Positions 40,426-51,000 of a stretch of 64,000 nucleotides of DNA are shown here, piece after piece. The number at the start of each line of letters is the position of its first letter. Position 1 is the first letter of the stretch. The position numbers and the translations under genes are program-made. The notes beneath the pieces were generated by a model, which did no database searches, was not told where the DNA came from, and saw only the letters and a list, made by a program, of their open reading frames with translations. Origin of the DNA: Planctomycetota bacterium (lineage in GTDB: Bacteria > Planctomycetota > UBA8742 > UBA2392); contig JABTUE010000004.1 of assembly GCA_015075515.1 (NCBI GenBank), forward strand, positions 496,001 through 560,000, written 5' to 3'.

Positions 40426-43400
40426 ATGAAATGTCCTGTCGCCGTTCTGGCCCTGTTGCTGCCTGCTTTGTGTCTGACTTCGCAATCGCCTGTTGCTCAG
40501 GATGCCAAAGTTCCGTCGCCTGACTTTCTCGACGCGCGCATGTTGCGCTATCCGGATGTTTCAGACCGTCATCTGTGTTTCGTTTATGCCGGTGACGTTT
40601 GGCTGGCGCCGCGCGACGGCGGCGCGGCCTGGCGCCTGACCACCGCCCGCGGCGAGGAATACAAGCCGCGGTTTTCGCCCGATGGCTCTCACGTGGCCTT
40701 CAGCGGCAACTATGACGGCAACACCGACATCTATGTGTTGCCCGTGGCCGGCGGCGTAGCCCGTCGCCTGACTCATCACCCCGGCGCGGACATGATGATT
40801 GACTGGTCGCCCGACGGGCGTTCGATCCTCTTTTCCACCGGCGCGTTTTCGCCCACCGGGCGCTACACCCAGCTTTTTACCGTGCCCGTCACCGGTGGGC
40901 TGCCATCACGCCTGCCCGTGGGCTGGGGTGACAACGGCAGTTTTTCGCCCGATGGCGCCCAGATCGCGTTCACACCGTGGTCGCAGGACTTCCGCACCTG
41001 GAAACGCTACCGCGGCGGCATGGCCGGAAAACTCTGGACCTTTGACCTCAAGACACTGGACGCCGTTGAGCTGTCCGCCGGTGATGCCAATTTCTCAACG
41101 CCCATGTGGCACGGCGAACGCGTCTACTACCTGTGCGACGGCGGGCCCGAGCGCCGCAACAACCTGTGGGTCTATGAAACCCGCGCCCGCAAACACACCC
41201 AGCTCACGCGTTTTGCGGACTACGACGTGCGTTTTCCTGCCCTTGGCCCGGACCGCATCGTGTTTGAGCACGCCGGTTCACTGCATTACCTGGGCCTGAG
41301 CGACCACCAGGTGCGCCAGGTGCGCGTTTCCGTGGCCACTGATGGCGCCACGTTACGCCCCCGTGTGGTGGACGTGTCGGGCGCGGTGCGCAACGCCGCC
41401 GTCTCACCCAACGGCGAGCGCGCGGCCTTTGAGGCCCGGGGCGACATCTTCACCGTGCCCTCGGAACACGGCGTGACACGCAACCTGACGCGAACGCCGG
41501 GCGTGGCCGAGCGTTACCCTGCCTTTTCGCCGGATGGCAAGCTGGTGGCCTATTGGTCAGACCGCGGCGGCGAATACGAACTGACCAGCCAGCCGGCCGA
41601 GGGCGGCCCCGAAACCGTGCACACGAAACTCGGGCCCGGCTATAAATACACACCCCAGTGGTCACCCGACTCGCGCAAACTGGCATTCATTGACCAGACC
41701 ATGCGCATCCGGTACCACGACCTGGACACAGGCCAGACCATTGAACTGGACAAGGCCTTGTGGTTCTACCACGGCGCGCTGGAAAACTTCCGCGTCACCT
41801 GGTCGGCCGACAGCCGCTGGCTGGCCTGGTCGCGTGGTCTGGACAACAGCAACAACGCGATTTTCGTGTACGACACACGCGACAAGAAGCGTGTTCAGGC
41901 AACATCGGGCTATTACGACGACTACGGCCCGGCCTTTGACCCCGAGGGCAAGTACCTGTACTTCGTTTCGGGCCGCAGCTTCAACCCGATCTACAGCGAC
42001 ATTGACAACACCTGGATCTACACCAACACCGCCGTGCTGATGGCGGCGCCGCTGCGGCGCGACGTGAAATCTCCGCTGGCCACACGCAACAACGACGAAA
42101 GTGACCGCAAGCCCGAAGAACGCCGCCCCGACGGCCCGCGCGAACCCGCCAAGGTGGCACCCGTGGAGATTGATCTGGATGACAGCTTCGGCCTTGAACG
42201 CCGGGCGGTTACGTTGCCGGCCACACCGGGCCGCTATGGCCAGCTTCAGGCCGTAGCCGGCAAACTGCTGTATCTGCGCCGCCCGCGCACAGGGTCAGCC
42301 GACCGCAACAACCAGGTTGTCAGCTACGACCTTGAATCACGCGAGGAGCGGGTGATCGAGGAAAATGCCGGCTTGTTCATTGTGGCCGCCGCCGCGCGGC
42401 GCATGCTGGTGGAGAGCCGCGGCGCCTGGACAATCCGCAACATTGGCGGCGGCGGGTTTGGAGGCTCCGGCCGTGGCGGCCGCGGCGGACAGGCCGGCCC
42501 CCCACCCGAGGGCGAGCCCCGCGACAGACTGGCCCTGAACCTGGCCGACATGCAGGTGACCCTGGAGCCAATGGCCGAGTGGCGCCAGATCCTGCTTGAG
42601 GGCTGGCGTATCCAGCGCGATTACTTCTACGACCCCGGTCTGCACAAGGTGGACTGGCAGGCCGTGCGCCGCCAGTACGAGGCGTTACTGCCTCAGTGCG
42701 TCACACGCTGGGATGTCAACGTTCTGCTGGGTGAAATGATCGGCGAACTCAACGCGAGCCACACCTACCGTTCCGGCGGCGACGAAGAATCCGGCGCCAG
42801 CCTGAGCGTGGGTCTTCTGGGCTGCGACTTTGCCCTGTCCGGCGGGCGCTACGTCATTTCACGCATCTACGACGGCGGCCCTTGGGACAGCGAGGCACGT
42901 TCGCCGTTGAACGAACCCGGCCTGAACATTGCAGCAGGAACATTTCTGCTGGCGGTCAATGGCGTCGAAGTAGACACGTCCAAGGACCCCTGGGCGGCCT
43001 TTGCGGGCCTGGGCGGTAAAACCGTGGAATTGACACTGAACGACAAGCCGCAGCTTGAGGGTTCCCGGCGCGTTGTGGTGCAGACACTGACCAGCGAAAG
43101 CCGGTTGCGCTATCTGGCGGCAATCGAGGAAACCCGCGCCCGCGTGGACAAGCTCAGCGGCGGCCGCATTGGCTACGTGTACGTTCCTAACACAGGCCGC
43201 GACGGCCAGACCGAACTGGTGCGCCAGATGCGTGCTCAGTTCAAGAAGGAAGCACTGATCATTGACGAACGCTGGAACGGCGGCGGCCAGTTGCCGGACC
43301 GTTTTGTGGAACTTCTGGACCGCAAGGTTCTCAACTACTGGGGCGTGCGCGACGGCGCCGACTGGCAGACTCCCATGTTCGCCCACCACGGGCCAAAGGC

Positions 43401-43764
43401 CATGCTGATCAACGGCCGTGCCGGCAGCGGGGGCGACGCTTTTCCGTATTACTTCAAGGCCAAGGGCTGCGGCAAACTGATCGGCACCCGCACTTGGGGC
43501 GGGCTGATCGGCATGACCGGAGTGCCGCCGCTGATTGACGGCGGCAGTGTCACGGCGCCGACATTCGGCATCTATGACACCAAGGGCCAGTGGATCATTG
43601 AGGGTTACGGCGTGGATCCGGACATCGAGGTGATTGCTCATCCGTCCAAAGTAGCGCGCGGCGAAGACCCGGAGCTTGAGCGTGCGATTGAAGAGCTCAC
43701 GCGCGAGCTGGCGGCCAATCCACCGCGTCACCCGCCCAAGCCGTCCTATCCGGACCGCAAGTAA
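40426..43764 (+). CDS. exported tricorn-type S41 protease with TolB-like propeller
   Basis: 1112 residues. Signal peptide (MKCPVAVLALLLPALCLTSQS). The N-terminal half is two WD40/TolB-like propellers with repeated FSPDG motifs (RFSPDGSHVAF, SFSPDGAQIAF, AFSPDGKLVAY). A Gly-rich linker at about 675-690 (GGGGFGGSGRGGRGG) leads to the tricorn core, a PDZ and the S41 peptidase domain. The catalytic residues of the family are visible: Ser778-His779 (NASHTYRS), the nucleophile Ser1001 (GRAGSGGDAF) and the following Asp-type residue region, IDERWNGGG, and GTRTWGGLIGM. Exported, so it would degrade peptides outside the cytoplasm, unlike archaeal tricorn. GGAG before the ATG; strong terminator after. 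Confidence 0.93.
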   Translation: MKCPVAVLALLLPALCLTSQSPVAQDAKVPSPDFLDARMLRYPDVSDRHLCFVYAGDVWLAPRDGGAAWRLTTARGEEYKPRFSPDGSHVAFSGNYDGNTDIYVLPVAGGVARRLTHHPGADMMIDWSPDGRSILFSTGAFSPTGRYTQLFTVPVTGGLPSRLPVGWGDNGSFSPDGAQIAFTPWSQDFRTWKRYRGGMAGKLWTFDLKTLDAVELSAGDANFSTPMWHGERVYYLCDGGPERRNNLWVYETRARKHTQLTRFADYDVRFPALGPDRIVFEHAGSLHYLGLSDHQVRQVRVSVATDGATLRPRVVDVSGAVRNAAVSPNGERAAFEARGDIFTVPSEHGVTRNLTRTPGVAERYPAFSPDGKLVAYWSDRGGEYELTSQPAEGGPETVHTKLGPGYKYTPQWSPDSRKLAFIDQTMRIRYHDLDTGQTIELDKALWFYHGALENFRVTWSADSRWLAWSRGLDNSNNAIFVYDTRDKKRVQATSGYYDDYGPAFDPEGKYLYFVSGRSFNPIYSDIDNTWIYTNTAVLMAAPLRRDVKSPLATRNNDESDRKPEERRPDGPREPAKVAPVEIDLDDSFGLERRAVTLPATPGRYGQLQAVAGKLLYLRRPRTGSADRNNQVVSYDLESREERVIEENAGLFIVAAAARRMLVESRGAWTIRNIGGGGFGGSGRGGRGGQAGPPPEGEPRDRLALNLADMQVTLEPMAEWRQILLEGWRIQRDYFYDPGLHKVDWQAVRRQYEALLPQCVTRWDVNVLLGEMIGELNASHTYRSGGDEESGASLSVGLLGCDFALSGGRYVISRIYDGGPWDSEARSPLNEPGLNIAAGTFLLAVNGVEVDTSKDPWAAFAGLGGKTVELTLNDKPQLEGSRRVVVQTLTSESRLRYLAAIEETRARVDKLSGGRIGYVYVPNTGRDGQTELVRQMRAQFKKEALIIDERWNGGGQLPDRFVELLDRKVLNYWGVRDGADWQTPMFAHHGPKAMLINGRAGSGGDAFPYYFKAKGCGKLIGTRTWGGLIGMTGVPPLIDGGSVTAPTFGIYDTKGQWIIEGYGVDPDIEVIAHPSKVARGEDPELERAIEELTRELAANPPRHPPKPSYPDRK

Positions 43765-43773
43765 GGCAGGCAA

Positions 43774-43809
43774 AAAGAACCTGCCGGGAAATTCCCCGGC
43801 AGGTTCTTT
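43774..43809. terminator. bidirectional terminator between convergent genes
   Basis: Perfect 15-bp stem AAAGAACCTGCCGGG / CCCGGCAGGTTCTTT with a 6-nt loop, flanked by A5 on the left and T3-GGCC-T5 on the right. It serves the tricorn gene on the plus strand and the Ig-like protein gene on the minus strand. Confidence 0.8.
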
Positions 43810-43827
43810 GGCCTTTTTCAGGATTCT

Positions 43828-45045
43828 TCAAGCCTTGACGCGCGGGCGGCGGGCGCGGGCAACCACAACTACCAGCGCCAGCCATGCCGCCAGCATCAGC
43901 ACCGCGCCGTTGCCTTCGCCGGTGCTGCAGCCTTCGTCCTTCTTCTTGCCGGGCTTCTTGTTGATCTGGAGCTGCAGAATCTGGCTGCCCACGCTGGCGG
44001 GCGTGCCGGAGTCCGTCGCCTCGACCGTGAACTGGTACAGGCCCTCGCCCATTGGCGTGCCACTGAGCGTGCCGTCAGGGTCCAGAGTCATGCCGGCCGG
44101 CAGGGCGCCGGCGGTAATCGCAAACGTAACCGTGCCGACGCCGCCCGTGGCGGTGATGGTGGCCGTGTAGGCGCTGCCGTCCTGGCCCGCGGGCAAGGTT
44201 GAGGTCGCAATCGCCACGTCGGCGGGCAGGTTGATCGCCGTGGCGGTGCCGGTGGTCAGGTTGCCCGAGGGGTCAACCGCATCCAGCGCGTAAAAATAGC
44301 TGCCGCCGGCTGTCAGTCCGGTAAATGTGCGCGTGCGGTCCACAACCCAGGTCAGGTCGGCTTCGCTGGTGCCCAGCGCCGCCGTCGGGCCGTGGTGCAG
44401 CGTGGTCTGGGACATTTCGTCAATGCTGAAATCCACCTGGGCCACAGTGGTGGCCAAGATGGTCACCGTGGGTGTTACGACCGGGCCGGTGGTGTCGGGT
44501 GTTGCGGCGGTGGTGAAATCCAGCAGCGTGCTCCAGGTCGGGCCGTTGGCGTAAGGATCGGTTGAGCCCGCCCGGAAGAAATAAAACGTCGAGGGCGAAA
44601 GACCGGTAATCACCACCTGGTGCAGCGTGGCAAAGCCGCTGTGCGTGGCGCTTGAGCCAAAGGCCGGCGTCAGGCCGTACTGCACGACGCCGTCACTGGG
44701 TTCGTCCGTCTGCCATTCAACCAGCGCGATGGTGTCGCTGATGTAGGTCACCACCGGCGGCACGGTAATGACAGGCGGCACGAGATCGTCCGGCAGAAAG
44801 CTGACCGGCGTAAGGTCGTCAAAGTGCAGGCGGTACTGGGCGGAAATACCCACGTCGCCGCTGGCCGAGGTCGGAATCGCCCCCACCAGGCGAAAACCGG
44901 GCGAATAGGCGTTCTGGGCCACAGCGGGGGTAGCCTCGTCGTCCAGGGTAAAGTTGGTACTGGACCCGAGGCCAGAGGCAACCACGCCCCAGGCCGTCAG
45001 CGCGGCCAGCGCCAGCCCCAACCGGATTTTTGCGCGTGCTTTCAT
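43828..45045 (-). CDS. secreted Fn3/Ig-like surface protein with sorting tail
   Basis: 405 residues from the ATG at MKARAKIRLG, with AGGAG upstream. Signal peptide (LGLALAALTAWGVVASG). Two fibronectin type III-like modules (about 95-190, ALVEWQTDEPSDGVVQYGLTPAFG; 195-285, AQVDFSIDEMSQTTLHHGP) are followed by a putative Ig-fold module (about 290-370) with the GLPAGMTLDPDGTLSGTP pattern, seen here as GALPAGMTLDPDGTLSGTP. A lysine-rich linker (KKPGKKKDEGC) leads to GCSTGEGNG, a membrane helix (VLMLAAWLALVVVV) and RARRPRVKA. The tail resembles the end of the ELWxxDGT protein, so both may use the same surface-sorting pathway. Confidence 0.82.
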   Translation of the reverse strand: MKARAKIRLGLALAALTAWGVVASGLGSSTNFTLDDEATPAVAQNAYSPGFRLVGAIPTSASGDVGISAQYRLHFDDLTPVSFLPDDLVPPVITVPPVVTYISDTIALVEWQTDEPSDGVVQYGLTPAFGSSATHSGFATLHQVVITGLSPSTFYFFRAGSTDPYANGPTWSTLLDFTTAATPDTTGPVVTPTVTILATTVAQVDFSIDEMSQTTLHHGPTAALGTSEADLTWVVDRTRTFTGLTAGGSYFYALDAVDPSGNLTTGTATAINLPADVAIATSTLPAGQDGSAYTATITATGGVGTVTFAITAGALPAGMTLDPDGTLSGTPMGEGLYQFTVEATDSGTPASVGSQILQLQINKKPGKKKDEGCSTGEGNGAVLMLAAWLALVVVVARARRPRVKA

Positions 45046-45068
45046 GGCACGTTCTCCTGAGTCAGGGT

Positions 45069-48000
45069 TTAGCGCCAGTTCGAGCCGTCCCACACAAAGG
45101 TACGCTGCATATTCGAAGGTATCGAGAAGGCTGCTCCGTTTACGTCAATGGACGCATTCGCGTCTTCGTTGCTGACAATCACCATCTTGCCCGTGTCTCC
45201 GGCTGCAAGAGTGGGAAGTGTAGTTCCCGTACGGGCGCCAAGGCCGCCATTGTCAGTCACGCGGACGAATGTGCTGCCGGGTGCGATTGTCACGCTGTTG
45301 GCACTGACAATTTCAATCGTTGCCCGCACTTCGTCGTGGTTCAGTAACGTCAATGCCGATCCGTTCAGCGCGGGCAGAGCGCCAGATCCCGTTAGTTCCA
45401 CAAGCTCATTCGCGCCGTTGAACGTGTTGCCCTTCAGCGTTACGTTGCCGCTCAGACGCGCGTCATTCAACGTGCCGCTGGTGATGCTCGTGGCGTTGAG
45501 ATCGGCTAAAGCCGAGCCGTCGCCGGTGAAGCTGTTGGCCGTGATGTCGCCGGTGAACGTGAGCGAAGCGGCGTTGAGCAGCGGAACGTTGCCGCTCAAA
45601 CGCGCGTCGGCAAGCGTGCCGCTGGTGATGCTCGTGGCGTTGAGATCGGCTAAAGCCGAGCCGTCGCCGGTGAAGCTGTTGGCCGTGATGTCGCCGGTGA
45701 ACGTAAGCGAAGCGGCATTGAGCAGCGGAACGTTGCTGCTCAGGCGCGCGTCGGCAAGCGTGCCGCTGGTGATGCTGGTGGCGTTGAGGTCGCTCAGGGC
45801 CGAGCCGTCGCCGGTGAAGCTGTTGGCCGTGATGTCGCCGGTGAACGTGAGCGAAGCAGCGTTGAGCAGCGGAACGTTGCCGCTCAGACGCGCGTCATTC
45901 AGCGTGCCGCTGGTGATGCTCGTGGCGTTGAGGTCGGTCAGGGCCGAACCGTCACCGGTGAAGCTGTTGGCCGTGATGTCGCCGGTGAACGTGAGCGAAG
46001 CGGCGTTGAGCAACGGAACGTTGCCGCTCAGACGCGCGTCATTCAGCGTGCCGCTGGTGATGCTCGTGGCGTTGAGGTCGGTCAGGGCCGAACCGTCACC
46101 GGTGAAGCTGTTGGCCGTGATGTCGCCGGTGAACGTGAGCGAAGCGGCGTTGAGCAGCGGAACGTTGCCGCTCAGACGCGCGTCGGCAAGCGTGCCGCTG
46201 GTGATGCTCGTGGCGTTGAGGTCACTCAAGGCTGAGCCGTCGCCGGTGAAGCTGTTGGCCGAAATATCGCCGGTGAACGTGAGCGAGGCGGCGTTGAGCA
46301 GCGGGAACGTTGCCACCAGACGCGCGTCATTCAGCGTGCCGCTGGTGATGCTCGTGGCGTTGAGGTCGCTCAAGGCTGAGCCGTCGCCGGTGAAGCTGTT
46401 GGCCGAAATGTCGTCCACGTTCAGAATGTTGTTGCCGTCAAGATCAAGGTCGCCACTCAGCGTCAGGCCGGCAAACGTCGGCGTCGCCGAGGTCGAAATG
46501 TCCTGCGCGGTATCAATCGTGATGCTGCCGCCGAGGCTGACAGGGCCGCCGCCGGTCAGACCGGTGCCCGCCGTAACAGTCAGCGAGCTGTTGGCCAGCA
46601 TGGCGTTGGTCACGCTGCCGCCCGGCAGGCTGAGTGTGCCGCCGGCATTCAACGTCAGGCTGTTGACCGCCGTCAGCGAAGTGAACGTGCCCGCGGCCGC
46701 CGTGGCGCCGCCAATGACGGTGTTGTCAATCACGCCGCCATCAATCGTCAGGTTGTCGTCTACAACGTTGTCGGCAATCGGCGTGCCGTTCCAGACGCCC
46801 GTGTTGATCGTGCCCAAAGTCGTGATACTGGTTTGCCCGCCGTATGTGGCGCTGATGCTGATGGTCGGGTTCTGGCCGGCCGTCACGTCAATCTGGTTGG
46901 CCGTGCCGGTCACGCTCAGGGTGCCGTCGTTCTGAATGCTCAGCGTGCCGCCCAGCGCAACGGTGGCGTTGCCCGAAACGCCCGAGCCGTAGCTCACGCC
47001 GATGCTGTCATTGGCCAGCATGGCGTTGGTCACGCTGCCGCCCGGCAGGCTGAGTGTGCCGCCGGCATTCAACGTCAGGCTGTTGACCGCCGTGATGCTG
47101 TTGGCGCTGATGCTGCCAAACGTACCGCTGGTGGTGCTGGCACTGAGCGTGCCTGTAATTGTCAGGTCGCCGATGATGCGGTTGTTCGCCGCACTGATCA
47201 GCAAGCCGTAATCCGAAGCACCACCCGCGGCATTGATGGCCAGCAGCGCCGCTGAGGCCGTGCCCAGGCCGTCAGAGAATGTCACCAGGTCGCTGAAATC
47301 ACCGTGCAGGGCCAGCACGCCGAAGTTCTGGTAGGTTGAGTTCAGCGCGTGGCCCACGCTGCCCACGTTCACGCCGGCCTGGGTGTCCTCGGCGTTGCCA
47401 ATTCTGCCGATCGCCAAAGCTGTGGCTGTGTTGACGGTAACGTTGGCGTGACTGTCCGAACCAATCACCTGAGGCATGTTTGCAAGGTCGGCGGTAGCCA
47501 CCACCGTGCCGGTGTAGGTCGCCGATGCTTCCAGTGTGGTTGCCGCCACATTGCTTGACAGGTTCACGGTGCCGGCGCCGGTAATTGCCAGGCCGTTGCC
47601 GCCAGTAATCTGGCCCGTAACGCCCAGTGTGCCACCGACCGTGGCGTTGTTGGTGACGTCGGCACTGTTGAGTGTCGCCAGGCCGCTGGTACCCAGCGTG
47701 CTCAGGCTGGTGTGGCCCGTAACGCCCAGTGTGCCGCCCACCGTGGCGTTGTTAGTGACGTCAGCACTGTTGAGTGTCGCCAGGCCACTGGTACCCAGCG
47801 TGCTCAGGCTGGTGTGGCCCGTAACGCCCAGTGTGCCGCCGACCGTGGCGTTGTTGGTGACGTCGGCACTGTTGAGTGTCGCCAGGCCGCTGGTACCCAG
47901 CGTGCTCAGGCTGGTGTGGCCCGTAACGCCCAGTGTGCCGCCCACCGTGGCGTTGTTAGTGACGTCGGCACTGTTGAGCGTAGCCAGGCCGCTGGTGCCC

Positions 48001-51000
48001 AGCGTGCTCAGGCTGGTGTGGCCCGTAACCGTCAGTGTGTCGGTAACCGACAGGTCGTCGCTGATGAACGCGTCGCGCGCCACATAGAGATCGCGGCCCA
48101 CAAACAGATCGGCCGTGATCGTGGCCGAGGTAAAGGTCAGGTTGTTGGCCACCACATTGGTCGCCACCAGGTTCACAAAGTTGCCGTCGGTAATGGTGGC
48201 CGACGCGCCGGACAGCACGTTGGCCTGCACCGTACCTGAGGTGGTAAAGCTGATGTTGCCGGCCAGATCGGCGCCGGTAATCGTGCCGTCGGCAATCTTG
48301 GCGCCGGTAACAACCCCGTTGGCTATCACGGTTGCGCCCTGGGGGCCCGTCACGTCGCCGGCCAAGTTGCCGGTGAAGCCTGAAGCAGTGCCGCTGATGT
48401 TGCCCACAAAGCCGCCGGTGGCGGTGATGCTGCCCGACGTGACAACGTTGATGGCGCTGTCCAGCATAGCGGCCGTAACGCCCCCGTTGGCAATCGAGAA
48501 CGAGTTGCCGGTCAGGGCCAGGCCCGCACCGTTGGTGTAGGTGCCGGTGGCAACCCAGGCGGTGCCGTTCCAGAATTCCAGCCCGCCGCCGGTGTTGTAG
48601 CGCAGGGCGCCGGCAACCGGCGCGCGCAGGTTGTCGTCGCTTTCCACTTCGGTCGGCAGTTGCAGGAACGCCGCGTTGCCCGCCGTGGTGGCCAGAGTGA
48701 GGTCACCGTTGGACAGGCCAATCTGCGGGGCTGTGATGCCGCCGGTGAATGCCGCACCGGAAATCTGCGCGAAGTCAGAAGCCGCCAGGCCACCCAGCAG
48801 CAGCGAATCGCTGGCCAGCGTGGCTGTGCCCGCCGTGGTGGCGCTGGTGGCTGTGGCCGCGTTGCCCGAAATGTCAATGTTGTAGGTGCCGGTCAGGCGC
48901 GCCGCAGCCAGTGTGCCCGCATTCAGGTTACCCGCATCGCGATAGAACGTATCCGGCTGGCCATTCAGCGCCAGCGCGTTGGTCGCCGTGGTGGCCGTGG
49001 TTGCGTTGCCGGACAGGTTGCCTGTCACATCGCCCGTCAGGTTGGCTGTGATCGTGTTGGCCGCAAAGTTGCCCGATGCGTCGCGGATCACGATCCGGTT
49101 GGGCGTGTTGGTGTTGGTCGCGTTGTTGGCCGCCGCCACCCCAAGCGCGATGTTGGCCGAAGTCTGGCCGCCGACCATCGTAACCACCGTGGCGCCCTGG
49201 GTGCCGATCACGTCACCGGCCAGCGGGCCGGTAAAGCCCGAGGCCGTGCCGGTGATGCTGCCGATCAGGTTGCCCGTGATGCTGCCGCCAGAAACCACCA
49301 GGCCGCCGGCAATGCTGGCGCCGCCGCTGGAAATGGTCAGGCCGGCCGAGCCGGTAATCGGCGCGCTGGTGTTCAGGGTAATGTCGTTGGCAACCTGGGC
49401 ATCCACCAGCGTGCCGGTGATGTTGAAGGCGTTGATGCCGGTGAGGCCGGAGCCGCTGCCGCTGAAGCTGTTGGCGACAATGTTGCCAGTGGTGCTGATG
49501 TTGATGCCGGCACTCAGGTCCGCGCCGGTGATTGTGCCGTCCAGAATCTTGGCGCTGGTAACCGCGTTGTTGGCGATCACCGTGGCGCCCTGGGGCCCGG
49601 TCACTTCGCCCGCCAGGTTACCTGTGAACCCGGCGGCGTTGCCGCTGATGTTGCCCACAAATCCGCCGGTGGCGGTAATCGTGCCGCTGGTGCTGATGTT
49701 GATCGCACTGTCAAGGTCCGCGCCGGTGATTGTGCCGTCGGCAATCTTGGCCGAGGTCACAGCGTCGTTGGCCAGCAGACCCGTGGTGATGCCCAGAGCC
49801 GACACGTTGAACGTGTTGCCCACCAGCGTCAGTGCCGTGCCTGCCAGGTAACCGTTGCCCGCCACCCATGTGGTGCCGTTCCAGACCTCGACCGACGTTG
49901 TGCCGCTGTTGTAACGCAATGCGCCCGCAACAGGAGTGCGGATCAGATCATTGCTGGTGGTCTGGTTGGGAAGTTGCAGGAACGCCGCGTTGCCGGCCGT
50001 GGCCGACCAGGTCAGGTCACCGTCGGCCAGCGCGGCATTGCGGCTGGCAATGTTGCCGGTGGTGACGATATTGATGCCCGCGCTCAGATCGGCACCGGTA
50101 ATGGTGCCGTCGGCAATCTTGGCGCTGGTAACCGCATTGTTGGCGATCACCGTAGCACCCTGGGGCCCGGATACTTCACCCGCAAGGTTGCCGGTGAAAC
50201 CCGCCGATGTGCCCGAGACATCGCCCGTAACGTTGCCGGTCAGATTGCCCACAAAGCCCGATGATGCCGTGATCGTGGTTGCCTGCAGCGTGCCCGAGAA
50301 TGTGTTGGAAGCCGAACCCAACAGCGCAAAGGCACCGATCGCGTTGCCGCCGAATGTCTGGGCGTTAATGTTGGTCAGACCAGAGCCGTTGCCCACAAAG
50401 TTGCCGCCGACAAAGTTGCCGGCACTCAGGGTCGTGGCCGACAGCGTGCCGGCCGTGACCGTACCGGTCGTAGAGAAACCAGCCGCCGTGACAAGGCCGC
50501 TGAAGGTGGCGCCGGTCAGTTCCGCAAACCCGCTGCGCGCCAGGCCGCCCAGTTGCGCGGCGTTGACGCCCGTAAGACCCGAGCCGTTGCCACTGAAGAC
50601 ACCCGTGGTACTGACGTTGCCCGTAAAGTTCGCGCCGGTCAGTTCCGCAAAGCCGGTACGCGCCAGACCGCCCAGTTGCGCTGCGTTGACGCCCGTAAGA
50701 CCCGAGCCGTTGCCGCTGAAGACACCCGTGGTACTGACGTTGCCTGTAAAGTTCGCGCCGGTCAGCTCGGCAAATCCGGTACGGGCCAGACCACCCAGTG
50801 TCTGGGCGTTTCCGGCCTGGTTGGCGTAAAAGGCGCTGGATGTCGCCGACAGCATGTAGCGCGGAACCATTTCAGGGTCTGTGCCCACACGCACGCCCAA
50901 GTACAGCGTCTGGCTGAAGTCCACACCCGTAAGCGGTACCGTGGCGCCCAGATTGGTGCTGAACACGCCTGTGGCCGAGGGCGTGATGGTCTGGGTTTCC

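Noticed and set aside
47641..48048. CRISPR-like regular repeats
   Set aside because: The 102-bp units are coding, contiguous, have no spacers and encode one protein in frame.
45148..50829. Several long plus-strand frames opposite the giant repeat protein
   Set aside because: Repetition of the same codons keeps antisense frames open; translations are repetitive and have no ribosome site or family.
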